Below are positions 7,565 to 16,121 of a stretch of 57,633 bases of DNA, in pieces; positions within the stretch are counted from its first letter, which is position 1, and the number at the start of each line of letters is the position of its first letter. This DNA is from Elusimicrobia bacterium GWD2_63_28 (GTDB lineage Bacteria; Elusimicrobiota; Elusimicrobia; Elusimicrobiales; UBA9959). The notes beneath the pieces were generated by a model. It saw only the letters and a program-made list of their open reading frames with translations. It made no database searches and had not been told where the DNA came from. The DNA is taken from contig MGUI01000042.1 of NCBI GenBank assembly GCA_001799895.1, forward strand, positions 1 through 57,633, given 5' to 3'. A program made the translations under genes and the position numbers.

Positions 7565-9952
7565 CTATTTCAGGTGTTTCTCGAAGAACTGGTCCTGCTC
7601 CCACAGCAGGTGCAGGACGTTCTCCCGGGCGGCGTAGCCGTGCGATTCCTTGGGCAGCAGGACCAGCCTGGCCGGCGCCCCCAGCCCCTTCAGGGCCTGG
7701 AAGTAACGCTCGGTCTGGAAGGTGAACGTGCCGGAATTATTATCCGCCTCGCCGTGCACCAGCAGCAGCGGCGTCTTCATCCTGTCGGCCGTCATGAACG
7801 GCGACATGGCCGAGTAGGTCCCGGGCGCGTCCCAGTAGCTGCGCTGCTCGCCCTGGAAGCCGAACGGCGTCAGCGTCCTGTTGTAGGCCCCGCTCCTGGC
7901 TATGCCGCAGGCGAAAAGCTCGCAGTGGGTCAGCAGGTTCGCCACCATGAACGCCCCGTAAGAATGCCCCCCGACCCCTACCCGCTTGCGGTCTATGACC
8001 CCGAGCTTGTCCGCCGCCGCGATGGCCGCCCGGGCGTTCTCAACCAGCTGCGCCACGAAGGTATCGTTCGGCTCCCGCTTGCCCTCGCCCACTATCGGGA
8101 ACGAGGCGTCGTCCAATACGGCGTAGCCCCTGGCGGCCCAGTAGACGAAAGAGCCGTAGTGCGGGTAGGTGAATTCGTTCGGGTTCTTTGAATTCTGGCC
8201 CGCGCTGTTCTTGTCTTTGAATTCCTCGGGGTAGGCCCAGATCAGGAGCGGCAGCTTCCCGTCCCTGGCGGCGTCATAGCCGGCCGGCAGGTACAGCGTA
8301 CCGGACAACCCCACCCCGTCCTTTCTTTTATATTTGATCACTTGCTTGCGCACATCCTTCAGGCTTGCGAAGGGATTGGGAAAACTGGTCAGCCGGGTCA
8401 GCCAGCCGGTCTTCAGGTCCCTAAAATAATAGTCCGGGAACTCGCTCTTTGACTGTATCCTGGCCAGCACCCGCCCCCGCGCTGCGTCCAGCGCTAGCAG
8501 GTCTTCTTTTTTATCCGTCAGCGAAGAGCGGTACAGCCGCCTGGCCCGGAGAGAAGCCAGGCCGAACTCGTCGGCGAACGGGAACTGCCCCGCCCTGGTA
8601 TGCCCCTCGCCCAGCAGGAAAAGGCTGCCGCGCTCTATCAGCAGCACCTCTTTGCCGGCCTTGTTCCTGGTGGTTTCGAACCGGCCGGGGTCGGAATAAA
8701 TGTCCTGGTAGTCCCGGTCATGGATGACCCGCGCCGCCGCGCCAGGCTTCGACGGGTTCACCAGGTAGGTCTTTACGTTGCGCGTATCGTACCAGAAATC
8801 GTGAGCGACCGCGGCCTTGTCATTGCCCCAGGTTATCCCGTTGAAGCGGTTGCGCGTCCTGAACAGCGGCGCCGGGGGTTTGGAAAAAGGCGCGTCCCAG
8901 GTGAAGACCTCGTCCCTGTATCCGGCCTTGACCGCCGGGTCTCCGCCGTCGAGGGCTTCGGCGAAGTAAAGGGTGCAGGGCTTGTCGGCGCGCCAATCCA
9001 TTTCCCTGCGGCCCTTGCGGACAGCGCAAAATCCCCTGGGCAGGGCCTCGTTCAAAGGCGCCTCATTCACCACTTTTATCTGCCTGCCGTTCTGGGCGTA
9101 AACCACGGACTTCGTCGGGAAGCGGTGGTACGGCACCACGTACGAGAACGGCTTGCGCAGGGTGCTCACCAGCACGCAAGTTCCGTCCGGGGACACCTTT
9201 TCTTCGCAATACATGCCGGCCGGCTTGAAAAGTCCGAGTTTGCCGTCGAGGCTCACCTTGTACAGCTCTGAAGTCGCCAGGAGCTCGAAGTTCTTTTCGT
9301 CCGCGGGCGTCTTCAGCAGGTCCTGGTAGGTCCTGTTATTGGACTTCACCCCGTCACTGACCGCCACCGTGGGCCCCGCAGGCAGCTCTTTTTTAGGGTC
9401 CGTCAGCCGCGCCCTGCCGCGGGGCAGCAGCCGCACCAGCAGGGTTTGGCTGTCGCCCAGCCAGGTGTACGGGGCGCCCAGGTTGGCGTTGACCACGGGC
9501 CCGGTCAGCCGGCGCGCCCGCGCCGAAGCCACATCTATCACCCACAGCCCGACCCCCGTACCGGCCGTATGGGTGAAGGCAATTTTTTTCTCATCCGGGG
9601 ACCAGGTGACATTGGCAATTTTAGGCTCCGGGGGCAACCCGGCAACCTGCTTCTCGGCCGCGCCGGGCAGCCGCCGCAATTTCATATTTTTCACGTAGGT
9701 GACAGAGCTGGAAATATTGGTGACCGGGTTTATCCGCAGGCCGCCGAGGCGCAGCTCTTCCTGGTTCAGGTCTGAGAGGGCTTTATAGGTGCTGTAATAG
9801 CTCAGCAGCATGTATTCCTGCCCGGAATCCAGCGTGACCACGGGAGCTTTATTGTAATCAGCCAGCGCCAGTATTGCCGGAGGCGGCTGCTGGAAAGACA
9901 GGCTGTCGCCGGCGGCGGCCGGCGGCTTGGAGGTCGGGATCTTTTTTTTCAT
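7565..9952 (-). CDS. S9 family peptidase, glutamyl-endopeptidase-like (S9D type)
   Basis: A 795-residue serine peptidase: N-terminal beta-propeller (about 90-520; e.g. NVTWSPDEKKIAF) and C-terminal alpha/beta hydrolase domain. The nucleophile is Ser664 in GGHSYGAFM, the acid Asp737 in HGEADNN and the base His771 in SHGYA. The stretch AYPEEFKDKNSAGQ and the context of the nucleophile resemble the S9D group that includes chloroplast glutamyl endopeptidase. No signal peptide is visible from the MKKKIP start, so it may be cytoplasmic. I chose that ATG because it follows a GGGGAGAG site; an earlier in-frame start would run into the upstream peptidase gene and encode non-homologous sequence. Confidence 0.88.
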   Translation of the reverse strand: MKKKIPTSKPPAAAGDSLSFQQPPPAILALADYNKAPVVTLDSGQEYMLLSYYSTYKALSDLNQEELRLGGLRINPVTNISSSVTYVKNMKLRRLPGAAEKQVAGLPPEPKIANVTWSPDEKKIAFTHTAGTGVGLWVIDVASARARRLTGPVVNANLGAPYTWLGDSQTLLVRLLPRGRARLTDPKKELPAGPTVAVSDGVKSNNRTYQDLLKTPADEKNFELLATSELYKVSLDGKLGLFKPAGMYCEEKVSPDGTCVLVSTLRKPFSYVVPYHRFPTKSVVYAQNGRQIKVVNEAPLNEALPRGFCAVRKGRREMDWRADKPCTLYFAEALDGGDPAVKAGYRDEVFTWDAPFSKPPAPLFRTRNRFNGITWGNDKAAVAHDFWYDTRNVKTYLVNPSKPGAAARVIHDRDYQDIYSDPGRFETTRNKAGKEVLLIERGSLFLLGEGHTRAGQFPFADEFGLASLRARRLYRSSLTDKKEDLLALDAARGRVLARIQSKSEFPDYYFRDLKTGWLTRLTSFPNPFASLKDVRKQVIKYKRKDGVGLSGTLYLPAGYDAARDGKLPLLIWAYPEEFKDKNSAGQNSKNPNEFTYPHYGSFVYWAARGYAVLDDASFPIVGEGKREPNDTFVAQLVENARAAIAAADKLGVIDRKRVGVGGHSYGAFMVANLLTHCELFACGIARSGAYNRTLTPFGFQGEQRSYWDAPGTYSAMSPFMTADRMKTPLLLVHGEADNNSGTFTFQTERYFQALKGLGAPARLVLLPKESHGYAARENVLHLLWEQDQFFEKHLK

Positions 9953-10011
9953 AGTTCGGTCTCTCTCCCCGGAAAGTTCAACCCATATACTATCTAATAT
10001 CCTTCCCGCCT

Positions 10012-10045
10012 GAAATGAAAAACCGCCCGCTTGCGGCGGGCGGTT
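10012..10045 (-). terminator. Intrinsic terminator of the first C11 peptidase gene
   Basis: AACCGCCCGC (10021-10030) pairs with GCGGGCGGTT (10036-10045). Read on the minus strand the stem is followed by a T-rich tract (complement of TGAAATGAAA at 10011-10020). Confidence 0.8.
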
Positions 10046-10065
10046 CTCATGGCGGCGATTACTTC

Positions 10066-11343
10066 TTAAGGCTGCGCCAGCCAGGCTATGAACTCGTCCC
10101 AGTTGGAGTACTTGGCCCAGGCCAGGTCGGCGTAATGCGCCGGGGCGGCGCCGCCGGGCAGGTACACCGCTATGCCGTGGGCGTTGTCGTAGATCTCCGG
10201 GCCCCACCAGCCGCCGTCGCTGTTGTTGGTGCGGTTGTGCATCACCAGGTCTTTCTTAATGTAAGCGTTCAGGGCCGCGCCGGTCTTCTTGACCTCGGCA
10301 TTGGCGGTCTTGGCCAGCACCAGCTCGGTGAAGTGGTAGAAGTCCTTGTTCTCGGGGTAGGCGAAGCTCTGCGCGCCGTTCATGGCCTCTTTGGCCAGTT
10401 CCTTCTCGCCCGCGACCGTTATGGCGTAGGCGAAGGCGTTGGACAGGTCCAGCAGGCCGTTTATCGCCGAGGACTTTATATAGCTCTGCGTGGAGGCCTG
10501 GTCCAGCTGCTGATAATGGTCGCTGTAGGCGTCCACAGTGACCTTGGCCACCTCTTCGGCGGTCATGTTGCCCTTGGCCACTATGGGGCCCAGGAAGGTG
10601 TCGTAGGTGTAGCCGTCGCCGGGCTCGGTCTCTTCGGAACCCACGATATACTTGGTGTAATCTTTTATTTCGTAGACCACTTCGGCCATCTGCATCAGGC
10701 AGGCGTCCGAGCCGTACACGTCCACGCCGCCCATCTCCTTGAGCGCCAGGCCCAGCTGCGGGGTGGTGATGTGGTTGCCGGTCTCGTCGTCGTAAGAGAT
10801 GCCCTTGGTCTCGCCCGGGGCGCTCTTGATCCAGCCGGCGCCGTGGTTCCAGACTATGATCATGTACTTCTTGGCGGGGTATTTAGCCTTGGCCCAGTTG
10901 GAGAAGTCGACCAGGTGCTTGTAGTCGCCCATGTCCACCTTGGGCAGTTCTTCCACTATGGGGGAGGTCAGCTTGGAGACGTCGCTGTCCTTCTGCACCA
11001 GGTAGCGGCGGGAGGTCTTCCAGTCGCCGTCGGAGGTGTCGAAGCCGTTGATGCGGGCCAGCTCCACCACTATGTTGACCTTGTCGGAGGAGCCTATCTT
11101 CTCCATCTCGTTCATGTCCTTGAGGCCGTATTTTTCAAGGTTGTTCTTGGCGTTGATGAAAACCATGATGGTCCATTCTTTTTCCGTTCCGGCCTTTTCC
11201 GGGGCGGGCGCGGGCAGGGAGAGCTCCAGTTTGCCGATCTCCTCCCGCAGGTTAAAGGCTTTGCCACCGTCAAAATCCACCCCGGCCAGCGCGAGCTGGG
11301 CGGAGCAGGACAGCGCCAGGATAGCTATAGCGAACTTTTTCAT
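10066..11343 (-). CDS. Exported clostripain-family (C11) cysteine peptidase, copy 1
   Basis: A 425-residue exported peptidase of the caspase-like CD clan. A signal peptide (1-20, ending ALA) precedes a short segment (VDFDGGKAFNLREEI) and the catalytic domain starting EWTIMVFINAKNNLE. The likely dyad is His167 (WNHGAGW) and Cys215 (GSDACLMQM). PGDGYTYDTFLGP and the C-terminal WDEFIAWL are shared with the other copies. C11 enzymes usually cut after Arg or Lys and are often self-processed; the substrates here are unknown. GGAGG ribosome-binding site. It is divergent from the tail-motif gene at 11497, and the space between carries GGGCC-type sites. Confidence 0.92.
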   Translation of the reverse strand: MKKFAIAILALSCSAQLALAGVDFDGGKAFNLREEIGKLELSLPAPAPEKAGTEKEWTIMVFINAKNNLEKYGLKDMNEMEKIGSSDKVNIVVELARINGFDTSDGDWKTSRRYLVQKDSDVSKLTSPIVEELPKVDMGDYKHLVDFSNWAKAKYPAKKYMIIVWNHGAGWIKSAPGETKGISYDDETGNHITTPQLGLALKEMGGVDVYGSDACLMQMAEVVYEIKDYTKYIVGSEETEPGDGYTYDTFLGPIVAKGNMTAEEVAKVTVDAYSDHYQQLDQASTQSYIKSSAINGLLDLSNAFAYAITVAGEKELAKEAMNGAQSFAYPENKDFYHFTELVLAKTANAEVKKTGAALNAYIKKDLVMHNRTNNSDGGWWGPEIYDNAHGIAVYLPGGAAPAHYADLAWAKYSNWDEFIAWLAQP

Positions 11344-11423
11344 TCTGCCTCCATTGCCCCCTCCATATCCAATTTAGGGAGCAATTTTAGATTAACTACC
11401 CAAAGATTACTAAATCCGCCCCC

Positions 11424-11490
11424 TGGGCCCTTTGACCTAAATCAATATAGCCCAAGTGCCCTTTTCCCGGCCTCCGCGGCGCGCTACACT
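11424..11490 (+). promoter_or_regulatory. Shared intergenic control region and leaderless promoter of the tail-motif gene
   Basis: Contains GGGCCCTTTGAC (11425-11436) and GCCCAAGTGCCCT (11450-11462), then 22 bases, then TACACT (11485-11490), six bases and the ATG at 11497. The same GCCCAAGTGCCCT, 22-base gap, TACACT and six-base gap recur before the related gene at 17538 on the other strand. There is no ribosome-binding site, so transcription probably begins at the start codon. Confidence 0.65.
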
Positions 11491-11496
11491 ATTTAC

Positions 11497-12207
11497 ATGA
11501 TACGGAAGACCCCCATTTATGAGTTGAAAATATTCAACGCGATGGCCGTAGCTTTTTTTGCCATTTTCCTCTCCTGCCTCGCGGACCTCAGTTATGGGCA
11601 GACCGCCTTAAGCCAACTGGCCGGCTACGAGGCAGCCGCCGGCCCGGAGGCCCCCGCCCCGGAGCGCGCCGCTTTTTCCGGGCGGCTCTCCTTCAGCCAG
11701 GCTGCTGACCTCATCCTTTCCGCGGACAAAAGCGTCTACCTGACCGCCCTGGCCCTGCCCGGGGACGAGGACGGGCGCCGCATGGGCGCCCTGCTGCTGG
11801 CCAAAAAACGCGACGGCCTGGATGTCCGCCTTTCGGTGGACGGCGCGGAGGCCGAAGCCTTCCGCCCGCTGCTTAAAGAGCTCTCCGCCAAGGGGATACA
11901 GGTGCGCGTGTTCCGGCTTTCCTACTGCTCGTCGCTGGTGCCTTACGCCAGGCTGCTGCTGACCGACGGCAAGTACACCGACCTGGACGGGGCCGCGGAC
12001 TCCGGCAGCGCCTTCATCCTTCCCAACCAGCAGGCCTCCGGCCTCGACGACGCCATCGTGTTCTTCTTCACGGCCAACGACGACGGCTCCAAGCCGAAGT
12101 CCTCCAAGATCATGTCCTCCTGCCAGGTCGCGGCGCAGGGCTCCGCGCTGGACGATTCCATAGTCTTCTTCTTCACGGCCAACGACGGCGGCACCAAGCC
12201 CAACTGA
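11497..12207 (+). CDS. Exported protein with degenerate PLD-like domain and two FFFTAND tail motifs
   Basis: A 236-residue protein. An N-terminal signal segment (ending about residue 35) leads to QTALSQLAGYEA, a motif repeated in the gene at 17261-17538. Residues ~65-165 look like half of a phospholipase D-type fold (variable loop, GLDVRLSVDG, a ARLLLTDGKYTDL segment where real PLDs have an HxK motif), but the catalytic His is missing, so activity is unlikely. The C-terminus holds two copies of a novel motif, LDDAIVFFFTANDDGSKPK and LDDSIVFFFTANDGGTKPN, 18 residues apart. Function unknown; the tail may be a sorting, assembly or aggregation signal. A leaderless TACACT promoter sits directly upstream. 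The stop lies five bases from a convergent gene. Confidence 0.75.
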   Translation: MIRKTPIYELKIFNAMAVAFFAIFLSCLADLSYGQTALSQLAGYEAAAGPEAPAPERAAFSGRLSFSQAADLILSADKSVYLTALALPGDEDGRRMGALLLAKKRDGLDVRLSVDGAEAEAFRPLLKELSAKGIQVRVFRLSYCSSLVPYARLLLTDGKYTDLDGAADSGSAFILPNQQASGLDDAIVFFFTANDDGSKPKSSKIMSSCQVAAQGSALDDSIVFFFTANDGGTKPN

Positions 12208-12212
12208 CCTTC

Positions 12213-12869
12213 CTAATCGGCGGCGAAAAAGCTCGCACCGCCGGAATCGGATCTTGAAGAGATCTCACAAGTGAACATCTCGTCCATGACTATCAGGTAG
12301 TCCTGCTGGGAGAGCTTTTTAGACACCAGCGTTTCCCTGCCGTCCTCCCTGCGCAGCAGCAGCGGGGTCTCTTCCGTTATGGCGGGATCGGGCCTGGCTT
12401 CGAAGGCCGGCTTCAGGTAGTTTATCTTCACGGCCACGGAATTGTCGTCGTACACCTTGACGCTGCCGTAGTTGAGCACGAAGCCGCGGATGGAGATGAG
12501 CTGGGCGGCGGACGCGCTGAGATATCCCCTCGGGCCGAGAAAACCGGGGGCGAAATATTCCCAGGTATCCAGCTTCATGCCGCTGACGGCTTTGAGCTTG
12601 TTGTCCGAAGAGTAGTAGCAGCCGGGCGGCTTGCCGTGCATGCTCAGGCGGCAGCGCGGGTCGGCCGTCTCGTCCGGCCTGGCCGGGGTTTCGCTGAAGG
12701 TCTTGAGGGACTGCAGGCGGCAGACGCCCCAGTCCAGCACGGCGCGCACTTCACCCCCGGCCCGCAGGTGTTCCAGCATGGACTCCAGGTCCTTGAGCCG
12801 CCCGGGGGAGCCGGCCGAGGCCTGGCCCGCGCAGAGGAAGACTACCGCAAGAATAAGCGCTTTTGACAT
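12213..12869 (-). CDS. Exported VirK-like protein
   Basis: A 218-residue protein with a signal peptide (1-19, ending ASA). The body has a VirK-family layout: DLESMLEHLRAGGEVRAVLDWGVC near the start (seen in pieces DLESMLEHLRAGGEV and RAVLDWGVC), a central region and FVLNYGSVKVYDDNSVAVK, which matches the family's beta-rich second half. VirK is a periplasmic protein of unclear role, first linked to virulence in Agrobacterium. The tail GGASFFAAD is faintly like the FFFTAND tail but not convincingly. It is the last gene of a six-gene operon driven from 17125-17241; the start is 15 bases after the preceding stop. Confidence 0.55.
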   Translation of the reverse strand: MSKALILAVVFLCAGQASAGSPGRLKDLESMLEHLRAGGEVRAVLDWGVCRLQSLKTFSETPARPDETADPRCRLSMHGKPPGCYYSSDNKLKAVSGMKLDTWEYFAPGFLGPRGYLSASAAQLISIRGFVLNYGSVKVYDDNSVAVKINYLKPAFEARPDPAITEETPLLLRREDGRETLVSKKLSQQDYLIVMDEMFTCEISSRSDSGGASFFAAD

Positions 12870-12884
12870 CGTTAGATCCCCTTT

Positions 12885-13352
12885 TTAACGCCTCGCATCC
12901 CTTACCGCCGCTGCCCGGTCGAAACGGCCGGGGAAATAGCTGTCTATCCAGTGGGCGTAGCCGCGGCTGAAGTCGAACAGCCAGGCCGTGCCGTGATAGC
13001 GTTCCACCGACCACAGGCTGTAGCCGGAGTCGCGCTTGAAGGCCGGGTCCAGGCAGAGCGGGTCGCCGTAGACGCCCTTGCGCTCCGAGTCCGGCAGGTA
13101 GATGCCCGCCAGCTCCGCCAGCGTTGGAGTGCGCCAACCGCCGCCCAGGCCGCTGATCCATTCCTGCGCCATCTCCCAGCTCGAGGGTTCGTCCGGGCCT
13201 TCCAGCCATTCAAGGCCGGTCTCGTTGTCCTTTATCACGCCGTCAGCGTCCCGGACGAACCTGGCCTCCCGCCCGGGAGCCGCGGGTTCGGCGCCGTGCG
13301 TAAGGCCCGGCAGCGCAAGCGCCAGCGCCAGCATAAGTGTTTTCATTTTCAT
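12885..13352 (-). CDS. Exported DUF1566 (Lcl-like) domain protein
   Basis: A 155-residue protein with a signal peptide (1-20, ending THG). The mature part is one DUF1566 domain: RFVRDADGVIKDNETGLEWL, then SWEMAQEWISGLGGGWRTPT (the WRLPT-type core) and the aromatic SLWSVERYHGTAWLFDFSRG. This C-type-lectin-like fold is common in secreted or surface proteins and may bind sugar or protein. Its ATG overlaps the preceding stop (ATGA). Confidence 0.82.
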   Translation of the reverse strand: MKMKTLMLALALALPGLTHGAEPAAPGREARFVRDADGVIKDNETGLEWLEGPDEPSSWEMAQEWISGLGGGWRTPTLAELAGIYLPDSERKGVYGDPLCLDPAFKRDSGYSLWSVERYHGTAWLFDFSRGYAHWIDSYFPGRFDRAAAVRDARR

Positions 13353-14617
13353 TTCCTTTTAAGCAGCACAAGCTTGTTCTTCTCGTAGCTCGAGACCACT
13401 ATCTCCGGCAGGCCGTCGCGTTCGGCGTCGCAGAAGACCGCGGCCCCCTGCGCCATATCTTCGGCAACCACCGCCGTGCGGAACTTGCCGCGCGAGACCT
13501 GCTCCAGCAGGTAGACGCGCGGGTCGCCGTCGCCGTGGACCACTATGTCGGTGTCCCCGTCGCCGTCCGCGTCGCCCGTGCCGAACACGCCCGGCGCGCC
13601 CTGCGGCCCGCCCAGGGGCGACTTGCGCGATTTAATTCCTTCCGAGATCTTGGTTTTCGGCCACGCGTCGGAGCCCGACTTAATGTCGAACACAAAGACC
13701 GCCGACTCGGGTGCGGCCGCGTCGTCGGCGGTGTTGGTGTGGTTGGCGCCCACGGCCCGGGTTACGCCGTCGCCGTAAAGATCGGGGACAAGCGCCAGGT
13801 GTATGCCGCCGCCGCTGGAGTTGTCTATCGTATGCCGCCGCCAGTCTCCCCCGCCGGCGTTCTCCAGCCAGGCGAAGGAGGCCTGCCTGCCGAAGTATTC
13901 CGGCGAGACCAGATCCGTATCGCCGTCACCGTCTATGTCGCCCGCGTCGAAGACGCCGCCCAGGCCCTTGGCCAGGAAGGTGGGTTCTCCTGAGAAAGAC
14001 CCTCCGACATCCCCTTTAAATAAATACACCTCCGACGAGCCGCCGTCAAATAGTCCCTTCTTCTCCCCCACGGCCACCATGTCCTTCACCCCGTCGCCGT
14101 CGGCGTCCAGCAGGACGGCGCGGTGGAAGAAGCGCTCGTAATTGTGTATCACCGTATGTCGTTTCCAGCCGCCGCCGGTATTTTCCAGCCATTCTATGCC
14201 GCCGCACTTGCCCGGCATGCAGGCCAGGAAGCCGTAAGGCAGCAGGATATCAGCGCGCCCGTCGCCGTTGACGTCGGCCAGCGAAGGCATATTGGGGAAC
14301 TTGATCCTGTCGGCCAGGGTGGTCCGCCGCCAGCGCCGTGCGTCGCCGGGCTTCTCCATGGCGTAGAGGTCCAGCCGGCCGCTGCCGGCAGGGCCGGAGC
14401 CGGCGAACTTGCTGACCAGCAGTTCAGGGTAGCCGTCGCCGGTGACGTCGGCCGACAGGATGAAGGCCGGGCGGCCCGGGTCGCCGTCTAGCTCTATGGC
14501 CTCGTAGGCGGCCTCGGCCGACAGCCGCGGCTCCGGGGGAAGCGGCGCCGGGCCCGCCTTTTCCCAGGCGGCGGCCGGCGCGACAAGCGCGAACAGCAGA
14601 TTCATAAAGCGGCTCAT
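13349..14617 (-). CDS. Exported FG-GAP/VCBS-repeat beta-propeller protein
   Basis: A 422-residue exported protein with a short hydrophobic N-terminus (SRFMNLLFALVAPAAAW). The rest is built from FG-GAP repeats with calcium-loop motifs: DVTGDGYPELLV, DVNGDGRADILL, DADGDGVKDMVA, DIDGDGDTDLVS, DLYGDGVTRAVG, DADGDGDTDIVV and a final DAERDGLPEIVV, i.e. about seven blades. Such propellers bind Ca and often mediate adhesion or stabilise partners. The chosen ATG overlaps the upstream stop (ATGA); an in-frame start upstream would lie inside the neighbouring gene. Confidence 0.85.
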   Translation of the reverse strand: MSRFMNLLFALVAPAAAWEKAGPAPLPPEPRLSAEAAYEAIELDGDPGRPAFILSADVTGDGYPELLVSKFAGSGPAGSGRLDLYAMEKPGDARRWRRTTLADRIKFPNMPSLADVNGDGRADILLPYGFLACMPGKCGGIEWLENTGGGWKRHTVIHNYERFFHRAVLLDADGDGVKDMVAVGEKKGLFDGGSSEVYLFKGDVGGSFSGEPTFLAKGLGGVFDAGDIDGDGDTDLVSPEYFGRQASFAWLENAGGGDWRRHTIDNSSGGGIHLALVPDLYGDGVTRAVGANHTNTADDAAAPESAVFVFDIKSGSDAWPKTKISEGIKSRKSPLGGPQGAPGVFGTGDADGDGDTDIVVHGDGDPRVYLLEQVSRGKFRTAVVAEDMAQGAAVFCDAERDGLPEIVVSSYEKNKLVLLKRK

Positions 14618-15405
14618 TTCCCCTCCACTACCAGGAAGTTGCCCACCGGCCGGTAGCAGCGCGCGTCCCTGTTGTCGCCGCGCAGGTGGCATTCGGGTAC
14701 GGTTTCCCCCTTGCGCTCCCAGCCCAGGTTCCAGTAGCTTCCCCCGCTCCAGAAAGACAGCTGCGTGGACCCGCCCCCGTCGAGGCTGGCGGTCTTCTGC
14801 GGTATGCAGCCCTCGCTCTCCATGTAGCGCAGCATTGCCTCCACCGTGCGCACGGGGTAGACCGCGGCCAGCAGCACCTTGCCGCCGCGGGTCAGGCAAA
14901 GCGCGGTGCGGTTGGTGGCCGTGTCGCTGTCGGGCCAGGCCGATTTGCCGGTCACGGCCGAGGCGGCGCGCGCTAGCTGCTCGTCGGAAAGCGTCTCTCT
15001 GCCGGCGAGCACATCCACGCCGCCGTCGTCCCAGGCCGTAAAGATGCGGTCGAGGTGCCGGCCGGGTGAATATAGGACCCGTTCGGGCCGGCGGCCGGCC
15101 TCCACGTACTCGCCTATGGGCGCTCCGTCCTTGAGGCTGAAGAAGCCGGCGTTGATTATCAGCGCGGCGTCCGGCAGGCGGCGCCGGACCTCGAGCGCGG
15201 TGGCTTTCCGGCCGCCTGTCGCCCGGGGCGCGCCGAGCGTCCTGAAGCTGAAATCCGCCGGGTCGGCCTCGACCACGCAGGCGTGCGTTATGCCGAACGC
15301 CGGCACCGGCTCGAAGTAGCGCCGCACTCTCAGCGTGCCGCGCCTGTCTTCGGGCGGCAGGCCGGCGGCCGCGGCGCAGGCCAGCAACAGTAATAATATT
15401 TTCAT
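14614..15405 (-). CDS. Exported phosphodiester glycosidase family protein (NAGPA domain)
   Basis: A 263-residue protein with a signal peptide (1-14, ending AAA). It contains the NAGPA/PF09992 core: THACVVEADPADFSF, ALIINAGFFSLKDGAPIG, NRTALCLTRGGKVLL and SLDGGGSTQLSFW. Related domains cleave GlcNAc-1-phosphodiesters (the uncovering enzyme) and occur in bacterial wall-polymer proteins; here a wall or surface polymer is the likely substrate, by inference. It follows the PAP2 gene by one base and overlaps the FG-GAP gene (ATGA). Confidence 0.85.
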   Translation of the reverse strand: MKILLLLLACAAAAGLPPEDRRGTLRVRRYFEPVPAFGITHACVVEADPADFSFRTLGAPRATGGRKATALEVRRRLPDAALIINAGFFSLKDGAPIGEYVEAGRRPERVLYSPGRHLDRIFTAWDDGGVDVLAGRETLSDEQLARAASAVTGKSAWPDSDTATNRTALCLTRGGKVLLAAVYPVRTVEAMLRYMESEGCIPQKTASLDGGGSTQLSFWSGGSYWNLGWERKGETVPECHLRGDNRDARCYRPVGNFLVVEGK

Positions 15406-15406
15406 C

Positions 15407-16120
15407 CTACTCTGCCCCCCCGGCGGCCGCGTAGCCGGCGACCGCCGCCAGGTCCGCCGCGTAAGCCGGCGCGACGGCGATCTCCGCGTGGAGCGCGTAC
15501 CCCAGTTCGCGGCCGGCCTCTATGTCGGCAGGGTGATGCACGCCGCCTAAAGCCCGCCCCAGGGACACGCCCCTGGCGCGCTCCAGCAGCGGGGCGCGCA
15601 GGTCGGGCCTCAGGTCGGCCAGCACCAGCGCCCAGGTCATGGCCAGCGCCGAATGCCCGCTCGGATAGGCGTAGCCGGCCTCCGGCTTGAGGCACGGCTT
15701 CACCGCGCCGTCGCGCAGGTAGGGCCTTTTGCGGGCGAACCGCTTTTTGAAGACATAGACGGCCCGCGCCACGTCGGCGCGCACCCGCCTGAGCAAGGCC
15801 GCGGGCGCAGGTTCCAGCGGCAGTCTGAAAGGGCCGATATCACCGAAGAAATTCTCATAGCCGGAGGCGGCCTCTTTCAGGGCCCGCTCGCAGCCGGCCG
15901 GGGTCCGCTCCTCCTGCAGGCGGATGAGCTCCGCCAGGTCCCGCCTGTCGGCCTCGGAGCCGTCGGCAGGCGGCGGCGTCAGCGGCAGGGCCTGTATGGC
16001 CGCCTCCCGCGCGTAGTACAGTGTTGTCGGCGGCTGGTAGGCCTGAACCCCCTGGCGGCCGGCGGCACACCCGGCCGTGGCGGCCAGCAGAAGCAAAAAG
16101 AGCTGCATTCCCGGCTTCAT
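15407..16120 (-). CDS. Class A acid phosphatase / PAP2 family protein, possible lipoprotein
   Basis: A 237-residue periplasmic phosphatase. The three PAP2 motifs are KKRFARKRPYL, YPSGHS and SLGRALGGVHHPADIEAGRELG, containing the two catalytic His and the phosphate-binding Lys and Arg residues. Like class A non-specific acid phosphatases it has one globular domain rather than six membrane helices. The N-terminus LLLAATAGC could be a lipobox with Cys18 as the lipidated residue, though the -3 residue is unusual. It sits one base from each neighbour within the operon. Confidence 0.87.
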   Translation of the reverse strand: MKPGMQLFLLLLAATAGCAAGRQGVQAYQPPTTLYYAREAAIQALPLTPPPADGSEADRRDLAELIRLQEERTPAGCERALKEAASGYENFFGDIGPFRLPLEPAPAALLRRVRADVARAVYVFKKRFARKRPYLRDGAVKPCLKPEAGYAYPSGHSALAMTWALVLADLRPDLRAPLLERARGVSLGRALGGVHHPADIEAGRELGYALHAEIAVAPAYAADLAAVAGYAAAGGAE

Positions 16121-16121
16121 C

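Noticed and set aside
9953..10207. N-terminal extension of the S9 peptidase
   Set aside because: The extra 85 codons overlap the C11 gene's end and terminator and encode Arg-rich sequence with no homology; the MKKKIP start has a ribosome-binding site.
11497..12207. Active phospholipase D
   Set aside because: Only half of the fold is visible and the HxK(x)4D motif is degenerate, with no catalytic His in the LLLTDGKY segment.
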